From positions 1,550,001 through 1,614,000 of the forward strand of contig NZ_CP135996.1 of assembly GCF_029211325.2 (NCBI RefSeq): a stretch of DNA of 64,000 bases, read 5' to 3'. The translations under genes were made by a program, and so were the position numbers. Within the stretch, counting starts at the first letter, position 1; each line of letters begins with the position of its first letter. The stretch comes from Caproicibacterium argilliputei. Lineage in GTDB: Bacteria > Bacillota > Clostridia > Oscillospirales > Acutalibacteraceae. Below are positions 41,879-49,714 of the stretch, one piece after another. The notes below the pieces were generated by a model, which ran no database searches, was not told where the DNA came from, and saw only the letters and a list, made by a program, of their open reading frames with translations.

Positions 41879-44407
41879 TTAATTCTTTCTCAGATGTTTT
41901 ACAAGTTTTACGATTTCGACCCAAAGTACCGACGCCGCTGACATCACGATTACGGCGACCGCTTCCGGTCCGGTCAGCGGAGCCAGCTTCACAAAGGCTG
42001 AAAGCGGAGTGTATAAGAGCAGGACAAGCATGGAAATGGTTCCCGCAAAGGCCGCCCACATCACCTTGTCTTTAATCAGACGGTGGAATGACTGGAATGC
42101 AAAATCCGTTTGGGAACTGTTGACCAGAACCAAAAGTATATTGCTTAGAAAAATGATGGAAAGGCCCATTGCACGGGCAACCGGAGCGTTTACGGCCGGA
42201 TCTGCCATAAGAACCGTATAATAGGTTCCAAAAGAAGAGGCAAAAACCGTCAGCCCCTGCAGAATGCTTCTGAAAAGACCTTTCGCTCTCATCAGCTTTT
42301 CTTTCGGATCACGGGGGGCGCGTTCCATCACATTCTGTTCCGCGGGCTGTCGTTCAAAAATGATGGAGCAGGTCGGGTCGATAATCAGTTCCAAAAGGAC
42401 GACATGGATGGGCAGTAACATAAGGTTCGCCGGATTTACTTTCAGAAGAGGCGCCAGCAGACAGGAAAACGCGATTGGAATGTGAATCGTGAACACATAT
42501 CCGACCGCTTTTTTGATGTTGTCGTAAATCCGCCTGCCGTCCCTGATGGTATCCACAATCGTCGAAAAATTGTCGTCAAGCAGGATGAGATCGGCGGCTT
42601 CGCGGGACACCTCCGAACCGCGCTTTCCCATCGCGATTCCGATATCGGCATATTTGAGCGCGGGGGCGTCGTTGACCCCGTCGCCCGTCATTGCCACGAT
42701 CTCGCCGTTTGCCTTGAAAGCCTTCACGATGCGCATCTTATGCTCCGGGACGACGCGGGAAAAAATGCTGACGGAACGGACCCGTTTCTGAAGTTCCTCA
42801 TCCGTCATCCGGTCGATCTCGTCGCCGGTGACGGATTCCCCGCATGGCATGCCGATCTGCTTTGCGACCGCGCCTGCCGTGATGCCGTTGTCGCCGGTAA
42901 TCATCACAACGCGGACGCCTGCCTTCCTGCAGCGGAGGATATCCGCTTTTACGGATTCCCTCGGAGGATCCGCAAGGCCGACCAATCCGCAGAACTGAAG
43001 GCGGCACCGGGCCAAAGAAGCGGGAACTTCGCCCGACGTACCGACGTCCATTCTGCCCACCGCGATCACGCGGAGCCCGCGCGCCGCCATATCGGCGGCT
43101 TTTTCCTGCGCTTTGTCCCGTTCGTCCGAATTGAGATCGCATAAAGCGAGGATCTTTTCCGGCGAGCCTTTCGCGGCGATCAGAATTTGGTTGCCGCGCC
43201 GCCAGACATGGCCCATCATTTTCGCTTCATGGGTAAACGAATATTCCCGAATCAGTTCGCCGCCGAAAAGGAACTCCCTGGACAGGCCCCTGCCTTCGCA
43301 ATACGAAATCATGGCCTTTTCCATAGGGTCATATGCGTCCGGTTCGCAGGCCATTCCCATGACCGCGCAGAGGTCCCGCTCTTTGTTTTCCTCTGTCCAC
43401 GTATCGCATACGGTCATCTGATTCATCGTAATGGTGCCGGTCTTATCCACGCAAAGAACCGACACGGCGCCGAGCGTTTCCACGGAAGCCAGCCTGCGCA
43501 TAAGCGAATGCCTTTTCGCAAGCCGCCACGCGCCCATGGAAAGGAAGACCGTCAAAATAACCGGGAACTCTTCCGGTATCATGGCCATGGCGAGCGTGAC
43601 GCCGGAAAGGATGCTTTCGATCAGCCTGTCGGTAAATTGGTGGTCCGGGATATTCAGCCAGGTGAAGCATCCCACCAATACAAACAGGACCGCCGCGATG
43701 GCCGCGCAAAGCTTCACGAGCCCGCGGGTCTGCCTCTGAAGCGGCGACGGGGCTTCCGGTGCGCCGGCGACATTCGTGCCGATTTTCCCGAACTCGGTGG
43801 CTTTGCCGATTTGATCCACGCGGACCAGCGCACTTCCCTGCGTCACAAGAGTCCCCGCGTAGCAGTGGTCGCGCCGCCAGTGCCCGCCGTCTGTATCGGC
43901 GGTCCCGAGCGCGACCTTCCAAACGCCTTCCGCTTCGCCCGTCATGGACGATTCGTCGACGCACAGATCGTTCGCCTGAAGGATCTCCCCGTCCGCCGGG
44001 ATCTTGTCGCCTTCGGCAATCAGCATGATATCTCCCGGGACAAGATCGGCGCTGTCGATCCGCCGCTCCGCTCCGTCCCGCAGCACCGTACTGCGCGGCG
44101 CCGCAAGGTCCTTTAAGGCGTTCAGGGTCTTGTCGGTTTTCCAGCCCTGAATCACATCGATACTGATCATACCCGATACAAAGATCAGCATAACAACTCC
44201 GTCGCGCGGCTCACCCAGCAAAAAATAGATGACCGCCGTCACGATGAGCAGCAAAAACATAGGTTCCGACAAGGCTTTCAAAATCTCTTGAAGAACATTC
44301 TTCTTCTTTTTCGGAATCAATTCGTTCCTGCCGAATCGCTTTTGACGTTGCACGGCTTCCGCCGTCGTCAGGCCGGTTGGATTTGTGGTGTTCTTTCGTT
44401 CTGTCAT
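41879..44407 (-). CDS. P2-type cation-transporting ATPase under a NiCo riboswitch
   Basis: 842 aa from ATG 44407 (GGAGGT seven bases upstream; the frame is open to 44437). The N-terminal cation-ATPase domain (GLTTAEAVQRQKRFGRNELI) leads to the actuator loop (C-V-D-E-S-S-M-T-G-E-A) and membrane helix 4 with A-M-I-P-E-E-F-P. The phosphorylation motif is SVLCVDKTGTITMN near 319, followed by M-T-G-D-G-V-N-D-A-P-A-L, and a C-terminal four-helix domain. It lacks P1B metal motifs and resembles Ca/Mn-type pumps. The leader carries a clear NiCo/czcD riboswitch, so the real cargo is likely a transition metal, perhaps Fe2+, Co2+ or Ni2+, exported when in excess. Confidence 0.9.
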   Translation of the reverse strand: MTERKNTTNPTGLTTAEAVQRQKRFGRNELIPKKKKNVLQEILKALSEPMFLLLIVTAVIYFLLGEPRDGVVMLIFVSGMISIDVIQGWKTDKTLNALKDLAAPRSTVLRDGAERRIDSADLVPGDIMLIAEGDKIPADGEILQANDLCVDESSMTGEAEGVWKVALGTADTDGGHWRRDHCYAGTLVTQGSALVRVDQIGKATEFGKIGTNVAGAPEAPSPLQRQTRGLVKLCAAIAAVLFVLVGCFTWLNIPDHQFTDRLIESILSGVTLAMAMIPEEFPVILTVFLSMGAWRLAKRHSLMRRLASVETLGAVSVLCVDKTGTITMNQMTVCDTWTEENKERDLCAVMGMACEPDAYDPMEKAMISYCEGRGLSREFLFGGELIREYSFTHEAKMMGHVWRRGNQILIAAKGSPEKILALCDLNSDERDKAQEKAADMAARGLRVIAVGRMDVGTSGEVPASLARCRLQFCGLVGLADPPRESVKADILRCRKAGVRVVMITGDNGITAGAVAKQIGMPCGESVTGDEIDRMTDEELQKRVRSVSIFSRVVPEHKMRIVKAFKANGEIVAMTGDGVNDAPALKYADIGIAMGKRGSEVSREAADLILLDDNFSTIVDTIRDGRRIYDNIKKAVGYVFTIHIPIAFSCLLAPLLKVNPANLMLLPIHVVLLELIIDPTCSIIFERQPAEQNVMERAPRDPKEKLMRAKGLFRSILQGLTVFASSFGTYYTVLMADPAVNAPVARAMGLSIIFLSNILLVLVNSSQTDFAFQSFHRLIKDKVMWAAFAGTISMLVLLLYTPLSAFVKLAPLTGPEAVAVIVMSAASVLWVEIVKLVKHLRKN

Positions 44408-44506
44408 AAAAGTTACCTCCATCATGCTTCTCAGCATTTATGCGACAGCTCCATGGCATTGCAAAGATACAGCTGCAGCCTCAAAAGGGTACAAAAATAC
44501 CTGTGA

Positions 44507-44603
44507 GACAACATACTGTCCCACAGGTTCCGATTCCCTGTTGCCGTAAGGCCCAGCCCCATAAACCCATATCGGGTTTATCGCCTGCTCAGTTTGTACT
44601 GTA
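44507..44603 (-). promoter_or_regulatory. NiCo (czcD) riboswitch aptamer
   Basis: Read on the minus strand, the leader contains AAACTGAGCAGGC, then a hairpin AAACCC-GATAT-GGGTTT, GGGGCTGGGCC, CGGCAACAGG, a hairpin loop, and CCTGTGGGACAGT closing with the 5' ACTG. These are the conserved blocks of the NiCo four-way-junction RNA in order, including the GAGCAGGC, CTGGGCC, GGCAACAG and GTGGGACAGT segments. The class was described as Co/Ni-sensing and later work argued for Fe2+. About 100 bases of leader remain before the ATPase start, room for an expression platform. Confidence 0.92.
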
Positions 44604-44633
44604 GATCAAATGCAGCGCAAAGAGATGAAAGAT

Positions 44634-44662
44634 ATTCTATCATATTCATTTACTCACGTCAA
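44634..44662 (-). promoter_or_regulatory. Sigma-A promoter of the riboswitch-ATPase transcript
   Basis: On the minus strand TTGACG (44662-44657), a 17-base spacer and TAGAAT (44639-44634). The predicted start near 44627 lies about 25 bases upstream of the riboswitch. The remaining bases 44663-44725 hold no feature. Confidence 0.85.
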
Positions 44663-44725
44663 GTGATTAAAAACAAAAACATAAGATTCCTATCATAAAT
44701 TTTATGGCGGATCCTGAGAGAAAAC

Positions 44726-45337
44726 CTATTTTTGATTTTTCCTTTTTTTAGAAATCCAAACAACAAAACCGACCCCTCCGACCGCCATCACGGCGAGAGC
44801 AATGTAGGTATAGAGATTCATGGATTGGCTGACGCGTTCCCAGCCGGCTCCGGCAAAAGCGCCCAGCACCACCAGAACCACATTCCAAATTGCGGAGCCG
44901 AGGGTAGTGTACAAAAGGAACCTGCCTCTGCGCATCCGCGCCATCCCCGCGGGGATGGAGATGAGGCTTCGGACTAATGGAATAAACCGGCAAAAAAAGA
45001 CGGTGGAGGCACCGCGCCGATTAAACCAATTATCCGCCCGTTCCACATCCCCTTTTTTCAGCCCGAGGACATGTCCCCATTTCCCGATGAACCTGTCCAT
45101 TTTCTCGGCCGGAAGCAGCTGTCCGACACCGTAAAGGACGATTGCCCCGGCCACCGACCCGATGGTGGCGGACAAGGCTACGATCCAGATGTTCATGCTG
45201 GTGTAAGTGGTCATGAAGCCGCCGAAAGTCAGGATCAGCTCGGAAGGAATGGGAGGAAACAGGTTCTCGATTGCAATCAGCAGTGCTATCCCCACGTATC
45301 CATACTGATTCATGATATTGATGACCCATTCCTGCAT
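44726..45337 (-). CDS. DedA-family membrane protein
   Basis: 203 aa with about five membrane segments. The DedA/SNARE-associated pattern is clear: IALLIAIENLFPPIPSELIL at the start with the E-N-x-x-P-x-P-[ST]-E motif, and later VFFCRFIPLVRSLISIPAG with F-x-R-[FH]-x-P-x-x-R and G. These proteins translocate lipids (undecaprenyl phosphate or phosphatidylethanolamine class) and support membrane homeostasis. ATG 45337 follows AAGGGAG. It is upstream of and codirectional with the ATPase gene, but that gene has its own promoter. Confidence 0.9.
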   Translation of the reverse strand: MQEWVINIMNQYGYVGIALLIAIENLFPPIPSELILTFGGFMTTYTSMNIWIVALSATIGSVAGAIVLYGVGQLLPAEKMDRFIGKWGHVLGLKKGDVERADNWFNRRGASTVFFCRFIPLVRSLISIPAGMARMRRGRFLLYTTLGSAIWNVVLVVLGAFAGAGWERVSQSMNLYTYIALAVMAVGGVGFVVWISKKRKNQK

Positions 45338-45482
45338 TTTTGACTCCCTTTTCAAAAATCCGGGTTTTTACTCTTTGTTTGTCTGCCGTTTCAAAGAGAA
45401 TCGGCCGGCGGGAATACGGCGGCGCCGGCGCCGGCGCAGTCGCGGCAGGACAGCTATTTGCGCAGCTCGGGCGGGTGTATTA

Positions 45483-45956
45483 TCAATCTTTCTTTTGAGG
45501 AATCGCTTTGAATTTCTGATTTGCTTCCAGTTTGCATTCCTCGCGCAGGCTCCAGAAAATTTTGAACTCCAGCTTTTCGATCTCCCGCTGCTGCTTATAG
45601 CTGACGCGCAGAGTGGCTTCCCGCGGGATCGTGACGTCCCTGCCGAGCTCCGGCAGCAGCGCCTGGATCCGGTTTCCGTTTTTTCGCAGAAAGTCCAGCC
45701 TGCTTCCGATGCCGTCGAGCAGGTCGGGGGACCTGCCGGGCGTGTCCTCGGAAACCATGTACCGCTCGTTTTGGTTGATATAGTTCGTCGAATCCCCGGC
45801 GGCGAGCCAGCGGACCAGCGCTTCCCGGCTGAAGCGCCATTCGCGGCCGATTTTCCGGGCGGGGATATGCTCCTCCCGGAGCAGCTTGATCAGCGTCTTT
45901 TCGCTGATTCCCAAAAATTCCGATGCCTGACTCAGATTTAAGATGTCGTTGTCCAT
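45483..45956 (-). CDS. Excisionase-type helix-turn-helix DNA-binding protein
   Basis: 157 aa. The N-terminal 50 residues (NLSQASEFLGISEKTLIKLL, then HIPARKIGREWRFSREALVR-W-L) are the winged helix of the excisionase/MerR-like HTH_17 family. The rest is a charged helical region with no effector-binding signature. Such proteins regulate neighbouring genes or assist recombination. Here it is single, divergent to the MFS gene at 46339, and separated from DedA by 145 bases that contain a GGCGCCGGCG simple repeat. Function in this setting is unknown. ATG 45956 follows GGAGGAAC. Confidence 0.78.
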   Translation of the reverse strand: MDNDILNLSQASEFLGISEKTLIKLLREEHIPARKIGREWRFSREALVRWLAAGDSTNYINQNERYMVSEDTPGRSPDLLDGIGSRLDFLRKNGNRIQALLPELGRDVTIPREATLRVSYKQQREIEKLEFKIFWSLREECKLEANQKFKAIPQKKD

Positions 45957-46338
45957 GTTGTTCCTCCTCCCGAACCGTCTGCGGAAATATTATAATACTT
46001 CCAATTTAAAATAGCAATACTGGCGGAAAATAAATTCACTATGAAAGAACTTAACGGTAATCTGGCGGTATTTTTAATCTTTTCCAACGCCTTTCCGGCA
46101 TCTTCGGCGGACAAGTCGGCTTTGCTCTTTCAATTTTCCACTATTGTAATTGATGTTGGCACTAAGTACGCTTATCATATGATTATATTCCGTTCTGTGT
46201 TGACTTTATTCAATGTTTGCGCTATCATAAGATAAATTTGTAATTCTTTGTTTTCACGGCGGCATGACAGCGGATTGTGACGGTGCGGTCGGCTTTTTGA
46301 GCGTGAGGGGCACGGCATGAATACGGGGGGCGTTTGTT
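45957..46338. other. Intergenic region upstream of the MFS gene
   Basis: 380 bases separating two divergent genes. It is AT-rich in the middle. A 64-codon frame (46041-46235) has no ribosome site and looks like chance. I see no riboswitch pattern, no repeat and no clear promoter for the MFS gene. Confidence 0.4.
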
Positions 46339-47523
46339 TTGTCGAAAAAAAAGATGATGATCGTTTCCAATATTTTTCTGATCGGGTTGGTCAGCTTTTT
46401 TATGGATATGAGTACGGAAATGATCTACCCGATCATTCCCCTTTACCTGACGGCGGTTCTCGGGGCGACGCCGGCCATTGTCGGCGTAATCGAAGGCGTT
46501 GCGGAAAGCGTCGCCTCCCTTCTGAAAGTGGCGAGCGGCTACATCGGGGATCGATATCAAAATAAAAAACGGTTGGCTTTCCTCGGGTATTCCGCCTCGG
46601 TGCTCTATAAGTTCGTCCTTCTGATAGCCGGTTCCTGGGGCGGCGTGCTGGCGGCGCGGGTGATCGACCGCACCGGCAAGGGGATCCGGACCGCCCCGCG
46701 CGACGCCCTGGTGGCGCAGTCGAGCGAAAAGGGGAAACTGGGCGGTTCCTACGGTTTACATAAGATGCTCGATATGGCGGGGTCCTCCCTCGGAGCCCTT
46801 TTTGCTTTTTTGTTTATCGCCTTTGGGATGAAATATCGCTCGGCGTTCCTCTGGTCCGTCATTCCGGGCGTCGTCGCCGTGACGATCATCCCGCTGATCC
46901 GGGAGGAAAAGGGGGCCGCCCCAAACCGGCGGAGGCTGGACTTTCGGGGCCTGAAACTGGACGCGAGGCTGAAATGGTATTTCGCCGTCCTCTTCCTTTT
47001 CTGCCTCGGCAACTCTTCCAACGCCTTCCTGCTGCTCAAAGCGCAGTCGCGCGGGTTTTCCACCTCCGAGGTGATGCTGCTCTATCTGATTTTCAACGTT
47101 TCCGCGTCCATCCTGGCGATCCCGGCCGGCCGGCTGTCGGACCGGTTCGGCAGAAGCCGAATCCTGATCCCCGGCTATCTGATCTACGGCCTGGTCTATC
47201 TGGGGTTCGCCTTGCTGACGTCGAAAGCCTCCCTGCTGATTCTGTTCGTCGCCTACGGCGCTTACACCGCCTTTATCAGCGGAGCGGAACGGGCGCTGAT
47301 CGCGGAAGCGTCGCCGGCGGACTATAAGGGGACCGTGCTCGGCATCTACGGCATGCTGCAGGGCTTCGGCCTCCTGCTCTCCTCCATGATCGCCGGCGGG
47401 ATGTGGAATGTCTGGGGCCCCGACGCGCCATTCTGGTTCGGAGGCGTTCTGGGCATCGTCTCCGCGCTGCTGATCGCCGTCATCCTCCGCTCCGGGAAAA
47501 GGCGGAAAGCGATGAGTTGTTAG
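46339..47523 (+). CDS. Major facilitator superfamily transporter
   Basis: 394 aa with 11-12 predicted membrane segments, full length for the family. The N-half carries VSFFMDMSTEMIYPIIPLYL and the D-R-T-G-K-G-I-R-T-A-P-R-D-A-L motif between helices 4 and 5, which marks the YfkF/multidrug-like branch that includes some metal-linked carriers. The C-half contains A-G-R-L-S-D-R-F-G-R, the motif A-like loop. TTG 46339 has GGGGGG upstream. It lies directly before FetA/FetB-like genes, so cotranscription is likely. Substrate cannot be told from the sequence. Confidence 0.85.
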   Translation: MSKKKMMIVSNIFLIGLVSFFMDMSTEMIYPIIPLYLTAVLGATPAIVGVIEGVAESVASLLKVASGYIGDRYQNKKRLAFLGYSASVLYKFVLLIAGSWGGVLAARVIDRTGKGIRTAPRDALVAQSSEKGKLGGSYGLHKMLDMAGSSLGALFAFLFIAFGMKYRSAFLWSVIPGVVAVTIIPLIREEKGAAPNRRRLDFRGLKLDARLKWYFAVLFLFCLGNSSNAFLLLKAQSRGFSTSEVMLLYLIFNVSASILAIPAGRLSDRFGRSRILIPGYLIYGLVYLGFALLTSKASLLILFVAYGAYTAFISGAERALIAEASPADYKGTVLGIYGMLQGFGLLLSSMIAGGMWNVWGPDAPFWFGGVLGIVSALLIAVILRSGKRRKAMSC

Positions 47524-47604
47524 GATTGAAGTGGGAGCAGAAATGAATTTTCAGGAAAAAAGGCCGCTGCGGCCGCAGAAAGTCTTGATTTTGAGGTGAA
47601 AGCG

Positions 47605-48261
47605 TTGGAACAGCTCTCATTCCGGGATGTTTCCTATCGGCAGGGCGAAAAAGAGATTCTCAGAGGCGTTTCGGCACAGTTTTCAGCCGGCGACTTTGTC
47701 TCCGTCGTAGGCCCTTCCGGAAGCGGGAAGAGTACCTTCTTACGGCTGTGCTGCCATCTGATCAGCCCGACGGAAGGAAAAATCTTCTTCCATGGGAAGA
47801 ATATGCTTCAGGAAGACCCGATCGAACTGCGGAAAAAAATCAGCTATTGCTTTCAGGAACCGATCCTCTGGGGGAATACGGTGGAAGACAACGTCGCATT
47901 CCCTTATCGCGTCAGGGACCGGAAGATCGACCGGGAAAAAATCGTTTCGCTGCTCGCCCGCTTCAATCTGGACGAAAGCTACCTCTCGCATGAGGTCAAA
48001 GGGCTGTCGGGAGGGGAAAAACAGCGGATCTCCCTGATCCGCACGCTGCTTTTCGAACCGGAGATTCTGCTGCTGGACGAAGTGACTTCCGCGCTCGACG
48101 CCGAGAACACGGAACTGATTGAAAAAGAAATCCTGCGGCTGAACCGGAAGGGCGTCACGGTCCTGTGGGTCACCCACAACGCCGCGCAGAGCCGGAAATA
48201 CGCCAGCCGGCTGCTGACTCTGGAAAACGGCCGGATCCAATCATCGGAGGAAATCAAATGA
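47605..48261 (+). CDS. fetA: ABC ATPase of a FetAB-like metal exporter
   Basis: 218 aa ABC ATPase. Walker A is VGPSGSGKSTFLRLC, the Q-loop lies in C-F-Q-E-P-I-L-W, the signature is LSGGEKQRISLIRTLLFEP and Walker B is ILLLDEVTSALD, with the switch H in WVTHNAAQS. The close pairing with a FetB/YbbM permease identifies it as FetA/YbbL, an exporter that relieves iron and peroxide stress in E. coli. I use TTG 47605 (GAGGTG six bases upstream); GTG 47596 in frame is the alternative. An 18-codon frame from ATG 47543 ends over that start and may couple translation. Confidence 0.85.
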   Translation: MEQLSFRDVSYRQGEKEILRGVSAQFSAGDFVSVVGPSGSGKSTFLRLCCHLISPTEGKIFFHGKNMLQEDPIELRKKISYCFQEPILWGNTVEDNVAFPYRVRDRKIDREKIVSLLARFNLDESYLSHEVKGLSGGEKQRISLIRTLLFEPEILLLDEVTSALDAENTELIEKEILRLNRKGVTVLWVTHNAAQSRKYASRLLTLENGRIQSSEEIK

Positions 48262-49016
48262 ACGGTGCGAATATCAGCGACGTCTCTCTTCTGATGGCGT
48301 CTTCGTTAGTTCTCGTCTCTCTGCTGTTTTCCTATTTTCAGAAACTCAGGCTGGAAAAAGAGACCCTCATCAGCGTCATACGGGCGGTCATCCAGCTCTT
48401 TGCGGTGGGATATGTCCTTCAATTTATCTTCAGACTCCGCAACCCGGCCGTCACGACGCTGATTGTGCTCTTCATGACCTTTAACGCGGCCTTTAACGCG
48501 GCCAAGCGGGGAAAAGGGATCAAAAACGGAATTCTGATTTCTTTCCTTTCCATTTTAGTCGGCGCAGGCGCCACGCTTTCCGTCCTGGTCCTCTCCGGCG
48601 CGGTACGGTACGAGGCGAATCAGATCATTCCGATCAGCGGCATGATCATCAGCAACGCCATGGTCGCCATCGGCCTGTGCTACCGGCAGCTCACCGGCGA
48701 TTTCAAAAGCCGGAGGAACGAAGTGGAAATCAAGCTTTCGCTGGGCGCGGACCTTCTTCCGGCTTCGATGGATATCCTCCGGGACTCGATCCGCACGGGG
48801 ATGGTTCCCACCATCGACTCCACGAAGACGCTGGGAATCGTCTCCCTTCCCGGCATGATGTCTGGGCTGATCCTTGCCGGCACATCCCCGCTCATGGCAA
48901 TCCGGTACCAGATCATGGTAACCTTCATGCTGCTGTCTACGACGGCGATTTCCTCATTTATGGCCTGCTTTCTCTCTTACCGGACCTTCTTCAATGAGAG
49001 AAAGCAACTGCTGTAG
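48258..49016 (+). CDS. fetB: FetB/YbbM-family permease
   Basis: 252 aa with seven membrane segments. The UPF0014 family is recognisable from LISVIRAVIQLFAVGYVLQF, IIPISGMIISNAMVAIGLCY, and LGADLLPASMDILRDSIRTG leading to M-V-P-T-I-D-S-T-K-T-L-G-I-V-S-L-P-G-M-M-S-G-L-I-L-A-G, the hallmark of FetB. It forms the channel of the iron exporter with FetA. ATG 48258 overlaps the fetA stop (ATGA), and GGAGG lies at 48246-48250. It follows the MFS gene in the same direction, next to a ferritin-like protein and an NiCo-riboswitch ATPase. Confidence 0.9.
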   Translation: MNGANISDVSLLMASSLVLVSLLFSYFQKLRLEKETLISVIRAVIQLFAVGYVLQFIFRLRNPAVTTLIVLFMTFNAAFNAAKRGKGIKNGILISFLSILVGAGATLSVLVLSGAVRYEANQIIPISGMIISNAMVAIGLCYRQLTGDFKSRRNEVEIKLSLGADLLPASMDILRDSIRTGMVPTIDSTKTLGIVSLPGMMSGLILAGTSPLMAIRYQIMVTFMLLSTTAISSFMACFLSYRTFFNERKQLL

Positions 49017-49191
49017 CGCTTTTAAAATAAACGGCCCCTCGCGGACTGCTCCAGCGTGTGGGGCAGAATCGCCGCAAAAGGGCCGCTTTTTGCCGGGTAT
49101 GGGGCAAAAAGCAATTTTTCGCCTTTGCCCCGGACATAGGAAAAGGGGCCATTTTGCAACAGCCCCTTCTGTTTGGTTGCGGAGGCAGAAT
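49017..49191. repeat. Hairpin-rich spacer with a solo IS1182-type end
   Basis: CATTTTGCAACAGCCCC at 49150-49166 is, on the minus strand, identical over 17 bases to the left end of the IS1182-like elements at 23915 and 25697. No transposase is attached. The rest of the spacer contains stem-forming stretches (GGGGCAAAAAGC / GCCTTTGCCCC, and GGCCCCT / GGGGCC-type pairs). It is either a solo IS end, a short non-autonomous element, or a terminator block between fetB (plus) and the MerR gene (minus). Confidence 0.55.
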
Positions 49192-49599
49192 TTAAACCAA
49201 CGGCCTTTGGGTTTTACCGCTGACACAGAAAGCCTTGGACTGGGAACTGAAACATTGAATTTTCTGATTCACTTTGACCAGTTGTTTTTTCATCGAAGCG
49301 ATGCGATTTTCCACATCCTTTTTATGTGCCATTAGAATTTCGCAGCGCTGAGGCAGAGTCTGCTCCCCCCTGCGGCTCAGATCGACGAATTCCCTGATCT
49401 TTTTGATTGGCATTCCGGTGTTTTTCAGGCAAAAAACCAGACCAAGCCACTCCAGGTCTTCTTCCGAAAAACGCCGGACGCCGCCGCGGCTTCGGCGGAT
49501 AGCCGGCAGAAGGCCCTCTTTTTCATAATAACGCAGCGTGTACTCCGGAATCTTCATTTTCTCCGAAACCTGTTTCATCGAATAATACAAAGGAACCAT
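49192..49599 (-). CDS. MerR-family transcriptional regulator
   Basis: 135 aa. The N-terminal winged helix is typical: YSMKQVSEKMKIPEYTLRYY, EKEGLLPAIRR, G-V-R-R-F-S-E-E-D-L-E-W-L, and FCLKNTGMPIKKIREFVDLS. A coiled-coil dimer helix follows (residues 85-120). C-terminal cysteines (C115, C124) could sense aldehydes or metals. The S-S-Q-S-K-A-F-C tail is short, as in AdhR/YfmP-like thiol or aldehyde sensors. It is divergent to an alcohol dehydrogenase whose promoter has a 19-base spacer with a dyad, the MerR activation architecture. Confidence 0.88.
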   Translation of the reverse strand: MVPLYYSMKQVSEKMKIPEYTLRYYEKEGLLPAIRRSRGGVRRFSEEDLEWLGLVFCLKNTGMPIKKIREFVDLSRRGEQTLPQRCEILMAHKKDVENRIASMKKQLVKVNQKIQCFSSQSKAFCVSGKTQRPLV

Positions 49600-49624
49600 C
49601 TCCCAAAAAATTTTGAGTTTGCGC

Positions 49625-49655
49625 TTGACTTCATGTAAACTTTAAGGTTTATATT
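49625..49655 (+). promoter_or_regulatory. MerR-type promoter with 19-base spacer and dyad
   Basis: TTGACT (49625-49630) and TATATT (49650-49655) are separated by 19 bases instead of 17. The spacer contains the inverted repeat TAAACTTTAAGGTTTA (49636-49651), mismatched at one pair. Elongated spacers with such a dyad are where MerR proteins bind and untwist DNA to activate transcription. Confidence 0.82.
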
Positions 49656-49714
49656 ATAAATTGTAAATAAAATCTGCTTAAATTTCAAGTGTTTTGTAAG
49701 CTGGGGAGGATGAA

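Noticed and set aside
43187..44116. 309-aa plus-strand open frame
   Set aside because: Antisense to the P2-type ATPase, whose DKTGT and TGDGVNDAP motifs are on the minus strand.
45421..45445. GGCGCCGGCG simple repeat as a regulatory site
   Set aside because: Looks like low-complexity GC slippage between genes, with no dyad spacing or neighbouring promoter that would suggest a function.
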